NCBI GenBank assembly: GCA_004321915.1
Contig: SCQE01000088.1
Location: forward strand, 62,001 to 126,000
DNA: 64,000 nucleotides
Source: Nitrospirota bacterium
GTDB taxonomy: Bacteria > Nitrospirota > Thermodesulfovibrionia > Thermodesulfovibrionales > Dissulfurispiraceae
Direction of reading: 5' to 3'
Shown: in pieces, positions 8,255-16,694 of the stretch
Layout: each line of letters opens with the position of its first letter
Numbering within the stretch: position 1 is the first letter of the stretch
The notes under the pieces: generated by a model
The model's database searches: none
Told to the model about the DNA's origin: nothing
Seen by the model: only the letters and a program-made list of their open reading frames with translations
Program-made: the position numbers and the translations under genes

Positions 8255-8533
8255 TTAGTGATAATCAACAATCTCAACATAATAGGCATTCCCCTTATCG
8301 AACCTGAAGCATACCCGCCATTGGTCATTAATGCGTATGCTCCACTGTCCTCTTCGGGCATCTTTAAGCTTTTCAAGCCTATTGCGCGGCGGCGCTTTCA
8401 AGTCCTCAAGACTGACAGCCCGGTGCAGCATTTCAAGCTTTCTTTCTGCCACAGCCCTAAACCCTTCAAAACGAGCAACCCGCTTGCCAGAGAAAAGCCT
8501 GCCTGTATCTTCGCATGCAAAAGACAAAATCAT
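8255..8533 (-). CDS. higB: HigB toxin, RelE-like mRNA interferase
   Basis: The product shows the HigB/RelE fold signature, including LKAPPRNRLEKLKDARRGQ and the ending RINDQWRVCFRF ... VEIVDYH. HigB proteins cut mRNA on the ribosome. I choose the ATG at 8531-8533 (92 residues, the family's usual length) over an in-frame codon 8 residues upstream, because that earlier codon lies inside the predicted promoter/operator. No ribosome site is visible before 8533, and the predicted transcription start falls at about the A of the ATG, so the message may be leaderless. Confidence 0.9.
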   Translation of the reverse strand: MILSFACEDTGRLFSGKRVARFEGFRAVAERKLEMLHRAVSLEDLKAPPRNRLEKLKDARRGQWSIRINDQWRVCFRFDKGNAYYVEIVDYH

Positions 8534-8538
8534 GGCTA

Positions 8539-8567
8539 ATAATATAATGCGCCGCATTAAATGTCAA
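8539..8567 (-). promoter_or_regulatory. higBA promoter with built-in operator
   Basis: On the minus strand TTGACA (complement of 8562-8567) and TATTAT (complement of 8539-8544) are 17 bp apart. The spacer holds a perfect palindrome, TAATGCG-N-CGCATTA (8545-8559), placed exactly where a repressor would block RNA polymerase. HigA is the obvious ligand. The -10 box ends 5 bp before the higB ATG. Confidence 0.7.
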
Positions 8568-8684
8568 TCGTTATATCCGGCAAAATGGTAATAATCTTTG
8601 CATTTGAGAGAACAGGTTAAATATCTCGCAGGCGTGGTCCAACTGTTTTTCAGCAATGAGCGTTTGACATTCTGGCATGTATTT

Positions 8685-8713
8685 TTGACAGTTAATACGG
8701 TATCGTATATAAT
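8685..8713 (+). promoter_or_regulatory. Consensus promoter of the PIN toxin module
   Basis: A perfect TTGACA (8685-8690), 17-bp spacer and TATAAT (8708-8713). An ATACG-GTAT-CGTAT inverted repeat (8695-8708) fills the spacer and overlaps the -10 box; GGTAT/ATACC (8699-8703/8712-8716) is a second overlapping one. Both are candidate operators for the ribbon-helix-helix antitoxin. The toxin ATG is only 7 bp from the -10 box. Confidence 0.75.
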
Positions 8714-8719
8714 ACCAGC

Positions 8720-9145
8720 ATGAAATGTGGCGTTGTTATTGACACTAATGTTTTAATATCGGCCCTGCGCTCGAAAAGAGGAGCATCCTATCGATTGCTT
8801 ATGGGTATCGGACAAGGACATTTTGATATTAATATTTCTGTGCCTTTAGCGCTTGAATACGAAAAATCCGCAAAAAAAATAATTGATGAAATAAAACTTT
8901 CATCTGAGGATATTGATGATGTTCTTGACTATATATGCTCTATTGCAAGACCTTGGAAAATATTTTATTTATGGCGGCCGTTTTTAAAAGACCCTAAAGA
9001 CGATATGGTGTTGGAGCTGGCGGTAGCGTCAAAGAGCGATTTTATCGTTACATACAATAAAAAAGATTTTGAAGGCGCTGGACATTTTGGTGTTAAGGTT
9101 GTAACTGCAAACGAATTTTTGAAAAAAATCGGAGGTTTACAATGA
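8720..9145 (+). CDS. PIN-domain toxin, probable ribonuclease
   Basis: A 141-residue PIN domain of the toxin-antitoxin type (COG1569-like). The acidic active-site residues can be placed at Asp8 (IDTNVLISAL), Glu46, Asp94/Asp95 (DPKDD) and Asp107. Such toxins are Mg-dependent ribonucleases acting on RNA in the cytoplasm. The start cannot lie further downstream because Asp8 is catalytic. No ribosome site precedes it and the -10 box is 7 bp away, which again suggests a leaderless message. The stop overlaps the antitoxin start (ATGA). Confidence 0.88.
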   Translation: MKCGVVIDTNVLISALRSKRGASYRLLMGIGQGHFDINISVPLALEYEKSAKKIIDEIKLSSEDIDDVLDYICSIARPWKIFYLWRPFLKDPKDDMVLELAVASKSDFIVTYNKKDFEGAGHFGVKVVTANEFLKKIGGLQ

Positions 9146-9378
9146 GCACTGTAAGTATTAGACTGCCTGATTCTCTGCATGATACGGTCCGTGAATTATC
9201 TAAAAAAGAGCACGTATCAATAAACCAGCTTATAACAACCGCTCTTGCCGAAAAAATATCGGCCCTTATGACGGAAGATTATCTTGCAAAAAGAGCCAAA
9301 CGCGGCAAAAGGTCAAAATTCGAGAAGGCTATGTCCAAGGTTGCTGATATCGAACCGGAAAGCCGTGATCGCATATAG
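9142..9378 (+). CDS. Ribbon-helix-helix antitoxin (HicB/CopG-like)
   Basis: A 78-residue protein with an N-terminal ribbon-helix-helix DNA-binding motif (STVSIRLPDSLHDTVRELSK ... INQLITTALAEK) and a charged C-terminal tail likely to wrap around the toxin. It overlaps the PIN gene by 4 bp and has a GGAGG site inside the toxin's last codons (9131-9135). It should neutralise the PIN toxin and bind the inverted repeats in the promoter at 8685-8713. Bases 9379-9447 hold no gene. Confidence 0.85.
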   Translation: MSTVSIRLPDSLHDTVRELSKKEHVSINQLITTALAEKISALMTEDYLAKRAKRGKRSKFEKAMSKVADIEPESRDRI

Positions 9379-9447
9379 GCGACATTTGGGATATATGCTA
9401 TTTCCTCCCGACCTGCTTGAATAAAAAGTTTTGTATCTTTAAACCTT

Positions 9448-10299
9448 ATGCGTCTTCCTGAATGGATTAAAACCGATTACAGCGGGCAGCATTCTATGAA
9501 AAACTTGATGCGCGCGAAACGCCTCACGACAGTTTGCGAAGAAGCGCGCTGCCCCAACAGAGGCTACTGTTTTTCAAAGCCGACCGCCGCGTTTATGATA
9601 CTCGGCGATGCCTGCACAAGAGACTGCGGGTTTTGCGCTGTTGCTCATGGGGCACCGAACGCTCCGGACAAAGAAGAGCCGCAGAGGGTTGCCGAGGCTG
9701 TTTTTGAAATGGGACTGAAGTTTGTCGTAATCACATCGGTAACGAGAGATGATCTGCAGGATGGGGGTGCAGGCCACTTTGCAGCGACCATAAAAACGGT
9801 AAGAAAGCGGTGCCCCGAAGTGAAGATCGAGGTGCTGACCCCGGACTTCAACGGCAGTGAAGCAGCGCTCCAAAAGGTTCTCGATGCAAGGCCGGATGTC
9901 TTTAACCACAATATCGAAACCGTAAGAAGGCTCTATCGGAAAGCCCGTCCTCAGGCCGATTATGAACGGTCGCTTGAAATTATAAAAACCGCAAAACAGC
10001 TTGCCCCTGATATAAAAACAAAATCGGGCTTCATGGTCGGACTGGGTGAAACGCGCGATGAAATATCCGGACTTCTGCGCGATTTAAGAACTGTAAATTG
10101 CGATTTCCTGACGGTCGGACAGTATCTCAGGCCTGCAAAAAAAAATCTGGCTGTTGTAGAATACATAAAACCTGATGTCTTTGAAAGCATAAGAAAAGAA
10201 GCGCTTTCTCTCGGGTTTGGGTTTGTCGCCTCAGGCCCTCTGGTCAGAAGCTCGATGAATGCCGAAGAAATGTATGAAGGAGGACTCAAAAATGTTTGA
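9448..10299 (+). CDS. lipA: Lipoyl synthase
   Basis: A 283-residue radical SAM enzyme that inserts two sulfurs into protein-bound octanoyl groups to make lipoyl cofactors. Both Fe-S sites are visible: the auxiliary cluster C30-x4-C35-x5-C41 and the radical SAM triad C56-x3-C60-x2-C63. The conserved RSSMNAEE ending supplies the serine ligand of the auxiliary cluster. Length is normal. It overlaps the next gene by 8 bp, so lipA, alaC, hom and moeB form one operon. The start has no strong ribosome site, but the N-terminus LPEWIKTD fits the family. Confidence 0.95.
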   Translation: MRLPEWIKTDYSGQHSMKNLMRAKRLTTVCEEARCPNRGYCFSKPTAAFMILGDACTRDCGFCAVAHGAPNAPDKEEPQRVAEAVFEMGLKFVVITSVTRDDLQDGGAGHFAATIKTVRKRCPEVKIEVLTPDFNGSEAALQKVLDARPDVFNHNIETVRRLYRKARPQADYERSLEIIKTAKQLAPDIKTKSGFMVGLGETRDEISGLLRDLRTVNCDFLTVGQYLRPAKKNLAVVEYIKPDVFESIRKEALSLGFGFVASGPLVRSSMNAEEMYEGGLKNV

Positions 10300-11473
10300 A
10301 TTTAACAGAATAAAAAGACTGCCTCCGTATGTGTTTGCGATAGTGAACACACTTAAAATGGACTACCGCAGAAGAGGCGAAGACATTATAGACCTCGGCA
10401 TGGGCAATCCCGACATGCCTACACCCAAGCATATAGTTGATAAGCTCACAGAGGCGGCCAACAATCCGAAGAACCACCGCTATTCCGCATCTAAAGGCAT
10501 TACACAGCTTAGGGTCGCGATAACCGAGTGGTATAAGCGCAGGTTTGATGTTGATTTGGACCCTGAATCGGAGGCCGTTGTTACGATAGGCTCAAAAGAA
10601 GGCTTGTCTCACCTTGCTCTGGCAGCCATACAGCCGGGGGATGTAGTAATGACGCCGACCCCTGCATATCCGATACATCCTTACAGCGCGATAATCGCGG
10701 GCGGAGAAGTAACGAGCGTGCCGATAGGCCCCGGGATAGATTTTTTCAGCGAACTCGACAAGGCCCTTAAAAAAACTTGGCCGAGACCTAAAATGCTGAT
10801 ACTCAATTTTCCACATAATCCGACTACGACAGTAGTTCACGGCCTCGATTTCTTTGCCAAAATCGTGGACTTCGCAAGAGAAAACAACATTATAGTCTTT
10901 CAGGATTTTGCTTACGCCGATTTGGTTTTTGACGGATACAAAGCGCCGAGCATACTTCAGGTCCCGGGCGCAAAAGACGTGGCTGTCGAATTTTTTTCGC
11001 TCACAAAAAGCTATTCTATGGCCGGCTGGCGTGTAGGTTTCTGCTGCGGCAATAAAGAGATTGTGGGGGCGCTTATAAAGATCAAAAGCTACCTCGACTA
11101 CGGAATGTTCCAGCCCATACAGATAGCGAGCATAGTCGCTCTGCGCGGACCGCAGGACTGCGTTGAAGACATACGCAAAACATACGAATCGCGCAGGAAC
11201 GTTCTCATCAAAGGCCTGCATCAGGCAGGATGGATGGTCCCGCCTCCTCAGGCCACTATGTTTGTCTGGGCCGAAATCCCAGAGCAGTTCAAAAAGATGG
11301 GTTCGCTCGAATTCGCCAAATACCTTATCGCCGAAGCAGGCGTGGCTGTAGCCCCGGGCATAGGCTTCGGTGAAGGCGGCGACGGCTATGTGCGGTTCGC
11401 GCTGGTAGAAAACGAGCATAGGATAAAGCAGGCTGCAAAAGGCATAAAAAAAGCATTGAACAGAGGAGCATAG
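10292..11473 (+). CDS. alaC: AlaC-type alanine aminotransferase
   Basis: I start at the ATG at 10292, which has GAAGGAGGA (10276-10284) upstream and begins with the family motif [12 protein letters not shown]; this gives 393 residues. It is a fold-type I PLP enzyme whose sequence follows E. coli AlaC closely along its whole length ([24 protein letters not shown] with the PLP lysine at 239). AlaC converts pyruvate and glutamate to alanine and 2-oxoglutarate. It sits directly before homoserine dehydrogenase; the dapL paralogue at 56020-57186 is a different enzyme. The substrate could still be another amino acid. Confidence 0.85.
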   Translation: MFEFNRIKRLPPYVFAIVNTLKMDYRRRGEDIIDLGMGNPDMPTPKHIVDKLTEAANNPKNHRYSASKGITQLRVAITEWYKRRFDVDLDPESEAVVTIGSKEGLSHLALAAIQPGDVVMTPTPAYPIHPYSAIIAGGEVTSVPIGPGIDFFSELDKALKKTWPRPKMLILNFPHNPTTTVVHGLDFFAKIVDFARENNIIVFQDFAYADLVFDGYKAPSILQVPGAKDVAVEFFSLTKSYSMAGWRVGFCCGNKEIVGALIKIKSYLDYGMFQPIQIASIVALRGPQDCVEDIRKTYESRRNVLIKGLHQAGWMVPPPQATMFVWAEIPEQFKKMGSLEFAKYLIAEAGVAVAPGIGFGEGGDGYVRFALVENEHRIKQAAKGIKKALNRGA

Positions 11474-11477
11474 GGCT

Positions 11478-12788
11478 ATGGCTAAAAACAAAATTAATGT
11501 CGGCATAATCGGTTTCGGCACGGTCGGCACAGGAACAGCAAAGATTCTTCTCGAAAACGCGGCCATAATAAAAAAGCGGGCCGGCTTTGATGTTGTACTG
11601 AAAAAAATCGCCGATCTGGATATTACGAGAGACCGTGGCATAAAAGTGCCCGAGGGCGTATTGACGACCGATGCAAAAGCCCTGCTTAACGATCCCGAAA
11701 TAGACATTGTGGTGGAGCTCATGGGGGGCGTAAGACCGGCAAAGGATTTTATGCTCCAAGCGATAAAAAACAAAAAGCATGTTGTGACAGCTAATAAGGC
11801 CCTGCTTGCCACGGAAGGCAAGGATATCTTTGCCGAAGCCGCTAATAACGGAGTAGAGGTTGGATTCGAGGCCTCTGTTGCCGGCGGAATACCTATTATC
11901 AAGGTTGTGCGCGAAGGTCTGACCGCGAACAATATAACTGCGGTTTACGGCATCATCAACGGGACCTGCAACTATATCCTGACCAAAATGACGAATGAAA
12001 AAGCCGAGTTCTCGGACACCCTTAAAGAGGCCCAGAAATTGGGTTATGCAGAGGCCGACCCGACCTTTGATATCGAAGGCATAGACACTGCCCACAAACT
12101 CACAATTTTGGCATCTCTCGCATACGGCATCCCCCTTTCATTCGACAAGGTTTATACCGAAGGCATAACAAAGATAACCGCCCACGATATATCTTTTGCG
12201 TCCGAGCTTGGATATAAGATCAAACTGCTTGCTATCGCAAAAATCTCGGACGGCGGCATAGAATTGCGCGTGCATCCCACAATGCTTCCGGAAGACTATA
12301 TGATCGCAAAGGTCGACGGCGTATTCAACGCAGTGTTCGTGGAAGGCGACGCTGTGGGATCAACTCTTTACTATGGACGGGGCGCAGGAGACCTGCCCAC
12401 AGGCAGCGCGGTTGTAGCGGACATTATCGATATAGCCCGTAACATAGTAAACGGCGGGGTCTTGAGGGTGCCCGGCATCTCTCCCGACGAAAAGGGCGTT
12501 GGAACAATTAAAAATATGGAAGATATCGAAAGCTCTTACTACTTCAGGTTCTCGGCGTTTGACCAGCCGGGCGTTCTTTCAAAAATAGCCGGGGTTTTCG
12601 GAAGCTACAATATAAGCATAAAATCCGTAATACAGAAGGGCCGCAGGATCGGCGGTTCGGTGCCGCTTGTGGTGCTTACTCACAGCGCTAAGGAAAAAGA
12701 TGTTTTAAGCGCCTTAAAAGAGATCGAGGCCCTCAATGCTGTTTCGGACAAAACCATTGTTATCAGGGTCGAAGGCAAAGAGGGATGA
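11478..12788 (+). CDS. hom: Homoserine dehydrogenase
   Basis: A 436-residue enzyme that reduces aspartate semialdehyde to homoserine on the threonine/methionine branch. Domains in order: NAD(P) Rossmann fold (IGFGTVGTG, residues about 9-17), catalytic region with the GTCNYILTKM and YAEADPTFDIEGID motifs, and a C-terminal ACT domain (from about residue 355, YYFRFSAFDQPGVL) that usually binds threonine for feedback control. The start follows an AGAGGAG site within the end of alaC. Its last 4 bp overlap the moeB-like gene. Confidence 0.95.
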   Translation: MAKNKINVGIIGFGTVGTGTAKILLENAAIIKKRAGFDVVLKKIADLDITRDRGIKVPEGVLTTDAKALLNDPEIDIVVELMGGVRPAKDFMLQAIKNKKHVVTANKALLATEGKDIFAEAANNGVEVGFEASVAGGIPIIKVVREGLTANNITAVYGIINGTCNYILTKMTNEKAEFSDTLKEAQKLGYAEADPTFDIEGIDTAHKLTILASLAYGIPLSFDKVYTEGITKITAHDISFASELGYKIKLLAIAKISDGGIELRVHPTMLPEDYMIAKVDGVFNAVFVEGDAVGSTLYYGRGAGDLPTGSAVVADIIDIARNIVNGGVLRVPGISPDEKGVGTIKNMEDIESSYYFRFSAFDQPGVLSKIAGVFGSYNISIKSVIQKGRRIGGSVPLVVLTHSAKEKDVLSALKEIEALNAVSDKTIVIRVEGKEG

Positions 12789-13588
12789 ACGGTTTCACCG
12801 AAGAACAGCTTCACCGGTACAACCGGCATATCATATTGCCGGAGGTGGGCGCAAAAGGCCAACTGAAGCTGCTTAATGCCAAGGTTTTCATCGTAGGGGC
12901 GGGGGGACTCGGATGTCCTGTCGGGTATTACCTTGCCGCAGCCGGTGTCGGGACCATCGCCTTGATGGACAACGACACGGTAGAGATAAGCAACCTCCAA
13001 AGGCAGATAGCTCACAGCACAAAGACCATCGGGATGCATAAGGTGGATTCGGCCAAAGCGACTTTTGAAGCCCTAAATCCGGATGTCAAAGTCATTGGCA
13101 TAAAAGAGAGGATCAATAAAGATAATATTTTAGACCTCTTCCGCGATTATGATATCGTTGTGGACGGGAGCGATAACTTCCCGACCCGATATCTTATCAA
13201 CGATGCATGCGTTATGTTGAAGAAAACGCTTGTAAGCGGAGCCATACTCAGGTTCGAAGGACAGGTCACAACGATAGTTCCGGGCGAAGGACATTGCTAT
13301 CGCTGTCTGTTCGAGGAGATGCCGCCTGCCGGATTGGTGCCGACCTGTCAGGAGGCGGGCGTTATCGGAGCGATTCCGGGAGTTGTAGGCGCGCTTCAGG
13401 CGATGGAAGTTACGAAAGCGATCCTCGGCAAAGGCTCCCTGCTCAAGAACGAGTTGCTTATCTACGATGCGCTAAAGGCGAGTTTTAGAAAGGTGAAGAT
13501 CCCAAAAAATCCTGACTGCCCTGTCTGCGGCGACAATCCTACAATCACTGAACTAACAGACGGGCCTGCCGAGATCTGCAGGGTTTAG
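12785..13588 (+). CDS. moeB: ThiF/MoeB-family E1-like adenylyltransferase
   Basis: A 267-residue E1-like enzyme that adenylates the C-terminus of a ubiquitin-like sulfur carrier. Visible features: the nucleotide-binding GAGGLGCPV loop, the Asn-Leu-x-Arg-Gln motif (NLQRQ), two zinc pairs (CYRC and CPVC) and the PTCQEAGVIG region carrying the conserved cysteine. MoeB (molybdopterin) is the default name. Translational coupling to hom (ATGA overlap) raises the possibility that it activates a sulfur carrier for homocysteine or methionine synthesis, as HcyF does in some anaerobes. The choice cannot be made from this window. Confidence 0.85.
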   Translation: MNGFTEEQLHRYNRHIILPEVGAKGQLKLLNAKVFIVGAGGLGCPVGYYLAAAGVGTIALMDNDTVEISNLQRQIAHSTKTIGMHKVDSAKATFEALNPDVKVIGIKERINKDNILDLFRDYDIVVDGSDNFPTRYLINDACVMLKKTLVSGAILRFEGQVTTIVPGEGHCYRCLFEEMPPAGLVPTCQEAGVIGAIPGVVGALQAMEVTKAILGKGSLLKNELLIYDALKASFRKVKIPKNPDCPVCGDNPTITELTDGPAEICRV

Positions 13589-13599
13589 AATACGCTTTT

Positions 13600-14343
13600 C
13601 TATCCGTACAATTTTTCGAGAAAATAGGGGAACTGGACCCTCCACCACGGCCAGTCATGGTTGACGTCGTGTCCCCAAAAATCTATCGTGCATGGGATGT
13701 TTTTGGCTTTTAGGATTTCTTTGATCTTTGCGGTGTCGGCAATCATAGGCCCTTCCCACGCACCCTGCCCCACACAAATTATTATGGAGCTTTTTCGATA
13801 TTTCTCGAGATACCATTCGTCTTTCAAATCAGGAAGAAAATCGAGCGGAGAGTTGTAGTAAACGTCCAAGCTGTCCCCATCGTATCCGTTCAGGAAAAAT
13901 CTGAAGTTATATACCCCGCTTAACGCTATGGCGCCGTTGAAAATATCGGGGTGCTTGAAAAAGAAAAGCGCGGAATGCGAAGCCCCCATGCTGACCCCTG
14001 TGCACATAATCCCGACATCCCCGGCACAATGCGTCTTAATGAACGGGACAACCTCAGAAATTATATATCCGTCGTAATCGTTATGGCGGCGGGCCTTTTC
14101 TTCAGGCTGCTTCTGAGTATTGTCCCATGATTGAGGATCGATGCTGTCAACGCAAAACAACTTTATCTTTCCCTCCCGGATAAAACGCTCTGCCGCATTT
14201 ACCATCCCGTTGTCTTCGAAATCATAGAACCTGCCGCTCGATGTCGGGAAAACAATGAACGGCCGGCCCGCATGTCCGTAAACCTTCAACTCCATTTCCT
14301 GCCCGAGGCTTCGGCTCCACCATTTATGATATTCGACATTCAT
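13600..14343 (-). CDS. Alpha/beta-hydrolase, esterase-like (COG4947 type)
   Basis: A 247-residue cytoplasmic alpha/beta-hydrolase. The nucleophile elbow is GVSMG with Ser118, and the catalytic His is likely His229 in HDVNHDWPWW. The family is annotated as an esterase of unknown substrate. It ends 11 bp from the convergent moeB-like gene. It starts 6 bp after the end of the ATP-grasp gene, so the two are almost certainly cotranscribed and probably act on the same compound, one forming and one cleaving a bond; that is inference. Confidence 0.8.
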   Translation of the reverse strand: MNVEYHKWWSRSLGQEMELKVYGHAGRPFIVFPTSSGRFYDFEDNGMVNAAERFIREGKIKLFCVDSIDPQSWDNTQKQPEEKARRHNDYDGYIISEVVPFIKTHCAGDVGIMCTGVSMGASHSALFFFKHPDIFNGAIALSGVYNFRFFLNGYDGDSLDVYYNSPLDFLPDLKDEWYLEKYRKSSIIICVGQGAWEGPMIADTAKIKEILKAKNIPCTIDFWGHDVNHDWPWWRVQFPYFLEKLYG

Positions 14344-14349
14344 CGGCTT

Positions 14350-15516
14350 CTACCCCTCCGTTGCGTGCACGACATCGATGCCCTTGAGTATTTCATCAAG
14401 GTCCTGCGACCTTATAATATATCCGTAGTCGCCGATGGCAGACCTGAAAACACCGCTCACAGGCATATGCTTCACGATCAGTCCGTAGAGTTTTTCGAGC
14501 GCCTGTTCGTGAGAATAGCGATAGCGTTTGCCGTGTTTTCTGCCGATGTAGCAACAGTGGTATTTTCTCGAATAACCGGCCTCGAACTTGTTCCGGGCAA
14601 CAACATTGGCCCACTCTTGGTATATGTCAATGTCGTTGGCATAGTTGAACATGTCCGTTGTATAACCTCCCGGGGGCCTCATATTGGCTTCAAGAGCGAC
14701 TATCTTCCCTTCCTTATGCGTTCTGAAAAACTCTATATGGAAAAACCTCTCTCTTATATCAAACGCCCTTACGGCGCTTCTTCCTGCAGCCTCGAGATCT
14801 TCCGGCAGTTCGCGGTATGAGTAGTAGTAGAGGTGTGTGTCGTCGTTCACGGTTTCCATAATGCCCTGCATAAAGTGATGTCCGGTGTAAAAAACTATAT
14901 TTCCGTCCCTGTCGGTCAAGCCGTCAAAGCTTAAAATATCGCCGGATACGAACTCTTCGAAAATATAATCGACCGCAGGTTTGTCCGCAAAAAAATCTTC
15001 CAATTCCTTGTCGTTTTTTATCTTGTACGTGTTCAGCGCCCCTACCCCGCGGTCCGGCTTTGCTACAACGGGGTAGCCCACCTCGGAGACGAACAACTTC
15101 GCGGCTTCCATTTCGCCTATCACCCTGCCGCGCGCAACCGGAACGCCCGCATCGACAAATTTCCGCTTCATTAAGGATTTGCGTTTTATGACATCGATGC
15201 CGTCCGTTTTTATCCCGAACATATTGAAGTCGGTGCGTATCTTTGCTTCGAGGTCGAGCCAGTATTCATTAAAGGAATCCAGCCTGTCCATTTTGCCGTG
15301 TCTGTGGGTAAGGTGGCCGACCGCGCGCAGGATTTGTTCATAATCCCCCATATCGTCCACCTTGTAATATTCGGAGAGGGCCCCTTTAAGCTCGTCACGC
15401 AAATTTTCATACGGCCCGTCGCCTATGCCTAAAACATTGGCCCCGGCCCTTCTGAGCCCGACGCTGAAAAGGTAATAGTTGTCAGGAAAGTGGGGAGAAA
15501 AGTGTATTATATTCAT
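14350..15516 (-). CDS. ATP-grasp ligase of unknown substrate
   Basis: The start at 15516 (MNIIHFSPHFP) gives 388 residues; an in-frame codon at 15549 would add eleven without better support. The ATP-grasp fold is shown by the nucleotide-binding region YPVVAKPDRGVGA, the hinge FEEFVSGD and the metal-binding pair FFHIEFF ... VALEANMRPPGG near residues 270-295. These enzymes join a carboxylate to an amine or thiol through an acyl phosphate. The C-terminal ~90 residues have no domain I recognise. Pairing with the esterase-like gene downstream is the main clue to its role. Confidence 0.8.
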   Translation of the reverse strand: MNIIHFSPHFPDNYYLFSVGLRRAGANVLGIGDGPYENLRDELKGALSEYYKVDDMGDYEQILRAVGHLTHRHGKMDRLDSFNEYWLDLEAKIRTDFNMFGIKTDGIDVIKRKSLMKRKFVDAGVPVARGRVIGEMEAAKLFVSEVGYPVVAKPDRGVGALNTYKIKNDKELEDFFADKPAVDYIFEEFVSGDILSFDGLTDRDGNIVFYTGHHFMQGIMETVNDDTHLYYYSYRELPEDLEAAGRSAVRAFDIRERFFHIEFFRTHKEGKIVALEANMRPPGGYTTDMFNYANDIDIYQEWANVVARNKFEAGYSRKYHCCYIGRKHGKRYRYSHEQALEKLYGLIVKHMPVSGVFRSAIGDYGYIIRSQDLDEILKGIDVVHATEG

Positions 15517-15547
15517 GACAGATATATTAGCATTTTGGAGGACAAGC

Positions 15548-15661
15548 ATGGCAAAAGCGCTATGTCTGAATACCGGCGCATGCCCTGCCTATAATTTTTG
15601 CAGATACCACGCTTTATCGTTTATAGTTATCTATGCGCCTGATACATCGTTCGATATTTAA
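15548..15661 (+). CDS. Possible 37-codon Cys-rich leader ORF before lptF
   Basis: An ATG at 15548 preceded by GGAGG (15537-15541) opens a 37-codon frame that ends inside lptF, overlapping its start by 29 bp. The peptide has a C-x7-C-x5-C-x3-H spacing and a hydrophobic stretch. lptF itself has no visible ribosome site, so translational coupling from this frame could explain how it is read. It overlaps, on the opposite strand, the alternative start of the ATP-grasp gene. It may equally be chance. Confidence 0.3.
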   Translation: MAKALCLNTGACPAYNFCRYHALSFIVIYAPDTSFDI

Positions 15662-16694
15662 AGAGCTTCTGCTGAACTTTTTCCTGTCGCTGTTGTTCCT
15701 GACCTTTACGCTGATGATGGAACACCTGCTGCGTTTAAGCCGTCTTTTGTCCGGCGTAGGGGCATCCGTTGCCGACATAACAAAAATGATCTTCTATCTC
15801 CAACCGCAGATATTGATACTCACAATACCTATGGCCCTGCTGCTTTCCACGCTCCTGACCTACGGCCGGATGAACTCCGACAACGAACTGATAATAATGC
15901 GGGGCGCAGGAATATCGTTCAGAATGATCTCGCTGCCTGTGGCCTATCTGGGCGCAGTATGTTTTTTTGCGGGTATCGCCATGAGCTTCTATTTAAGTCC
16001 TCTCGGCAGCGGCCTGCTGAATGCAAAGGTCTCGGAGATACTGACGACAAAGGCGTCTATGGCGATAGAGGAGGGTGTGTTCAATACCGCCTTCAAAGAC
16101 ACCGTAATCCTTGTGAAGGAGAAACCGGCCCCGAACATACTTTCCGGGATATTCATCGTTGACGAAAGGAAAAAGGACGAACCCAAACTGATCACGGCAA
16201 ATGAAGGGATCATTGTGCCCGAAAATAACGCGCTAAGTTTTTCCCTGAAAAACGGCCAGATATACATAACAAAAAAGAATACCGTGACCGAAATACGCTT
16301 TAAGACCTACAATTTCAAACTCAACCTTTTATTCGATCCTCCGGTCAAAAGCAACAGTGAGCTGACCCCGAAAGAGCTTTTGAAGAGAGCAAAGGAAGAC
16401 GAACAGCGGCGCATACCGATAATGCTCGAATTCCACAGACGCCTCTCGATGCCCGCCATATGTCTAATAATCATCTTCCTAGGCCCCGCGCTTTCTCTGC
16501 TCTCGGGGAAATCGGGCAAACTCGGCGGACTGACCATAGGGCTGTTTGTATTTGCGGTTTATTACACACTGCTGTTGTATGGTGAAAACCTTTCGCGTTC
16601 GGGCAAGGCGCCGGTCTTTGCCGGTTCTTGGCTTTCTTTCTTGTTATTGAGCTTTTTTGCGATAATAGTTTTTGAAAAGGTAAACAAACGCTGA
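15633..16694 (+). CDS. lptF: LPS export permease LptF
   Basis: A 353-residue inner-membrane protein of the YjgP/YjgQ family. With LptG and the LptB ATPase it extracts lipopolysaccharide from the inner membrane and passes it to the periplasmic bridge. Three membrane segments lie in the first 110 residues, then a periplasmic beta-jellyroll domain (about 125-260), then three more segments near the C-terminus, the family layout. The conserved NELIIMRGAGIS loop is the LptB contact. It is joined to lptG by TGAATG. lptB is not in the window. Confidence 0.9.
   Translation: MRLIHRSIFKELLLNFFLSLLFLTFTLMMEHLLRLSRLLSGVGASVADITKMIFYLQPQILILTIPMALLLSTLLTYGRMNSDNELIIMRGAGISFRMISLPVAYLGAVCFFAGIAMSFYLSPLGSGLLNAKVSEILTTKASMAIEEGVFNTAFKDTVILVKEKPAPNILSGIFIVDERKKDEPKLITANEGIIVPENNALSFSLKNGQIYITKKNTVTEIRFKTYNFKLNLLFDPPVKSNSELTPKELLKRAKEDEQRRIPIMLEFHRRLSMPAICLIIIFLGPALSLLSGKSGKLGGLTIGLFVFAVYYTLLLYGENLSRSGKAPVFAGSWLSFLLLSFFAIIVFEKVNKR

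Noticed and set aside
10592-11932. Long minus-strand open frame of 446 codons across alaC and hom
   Set aside because: It is antisense to two clear enzymes, has no recognisable domain or ribosome site, and reflects codon bias of the real strand.
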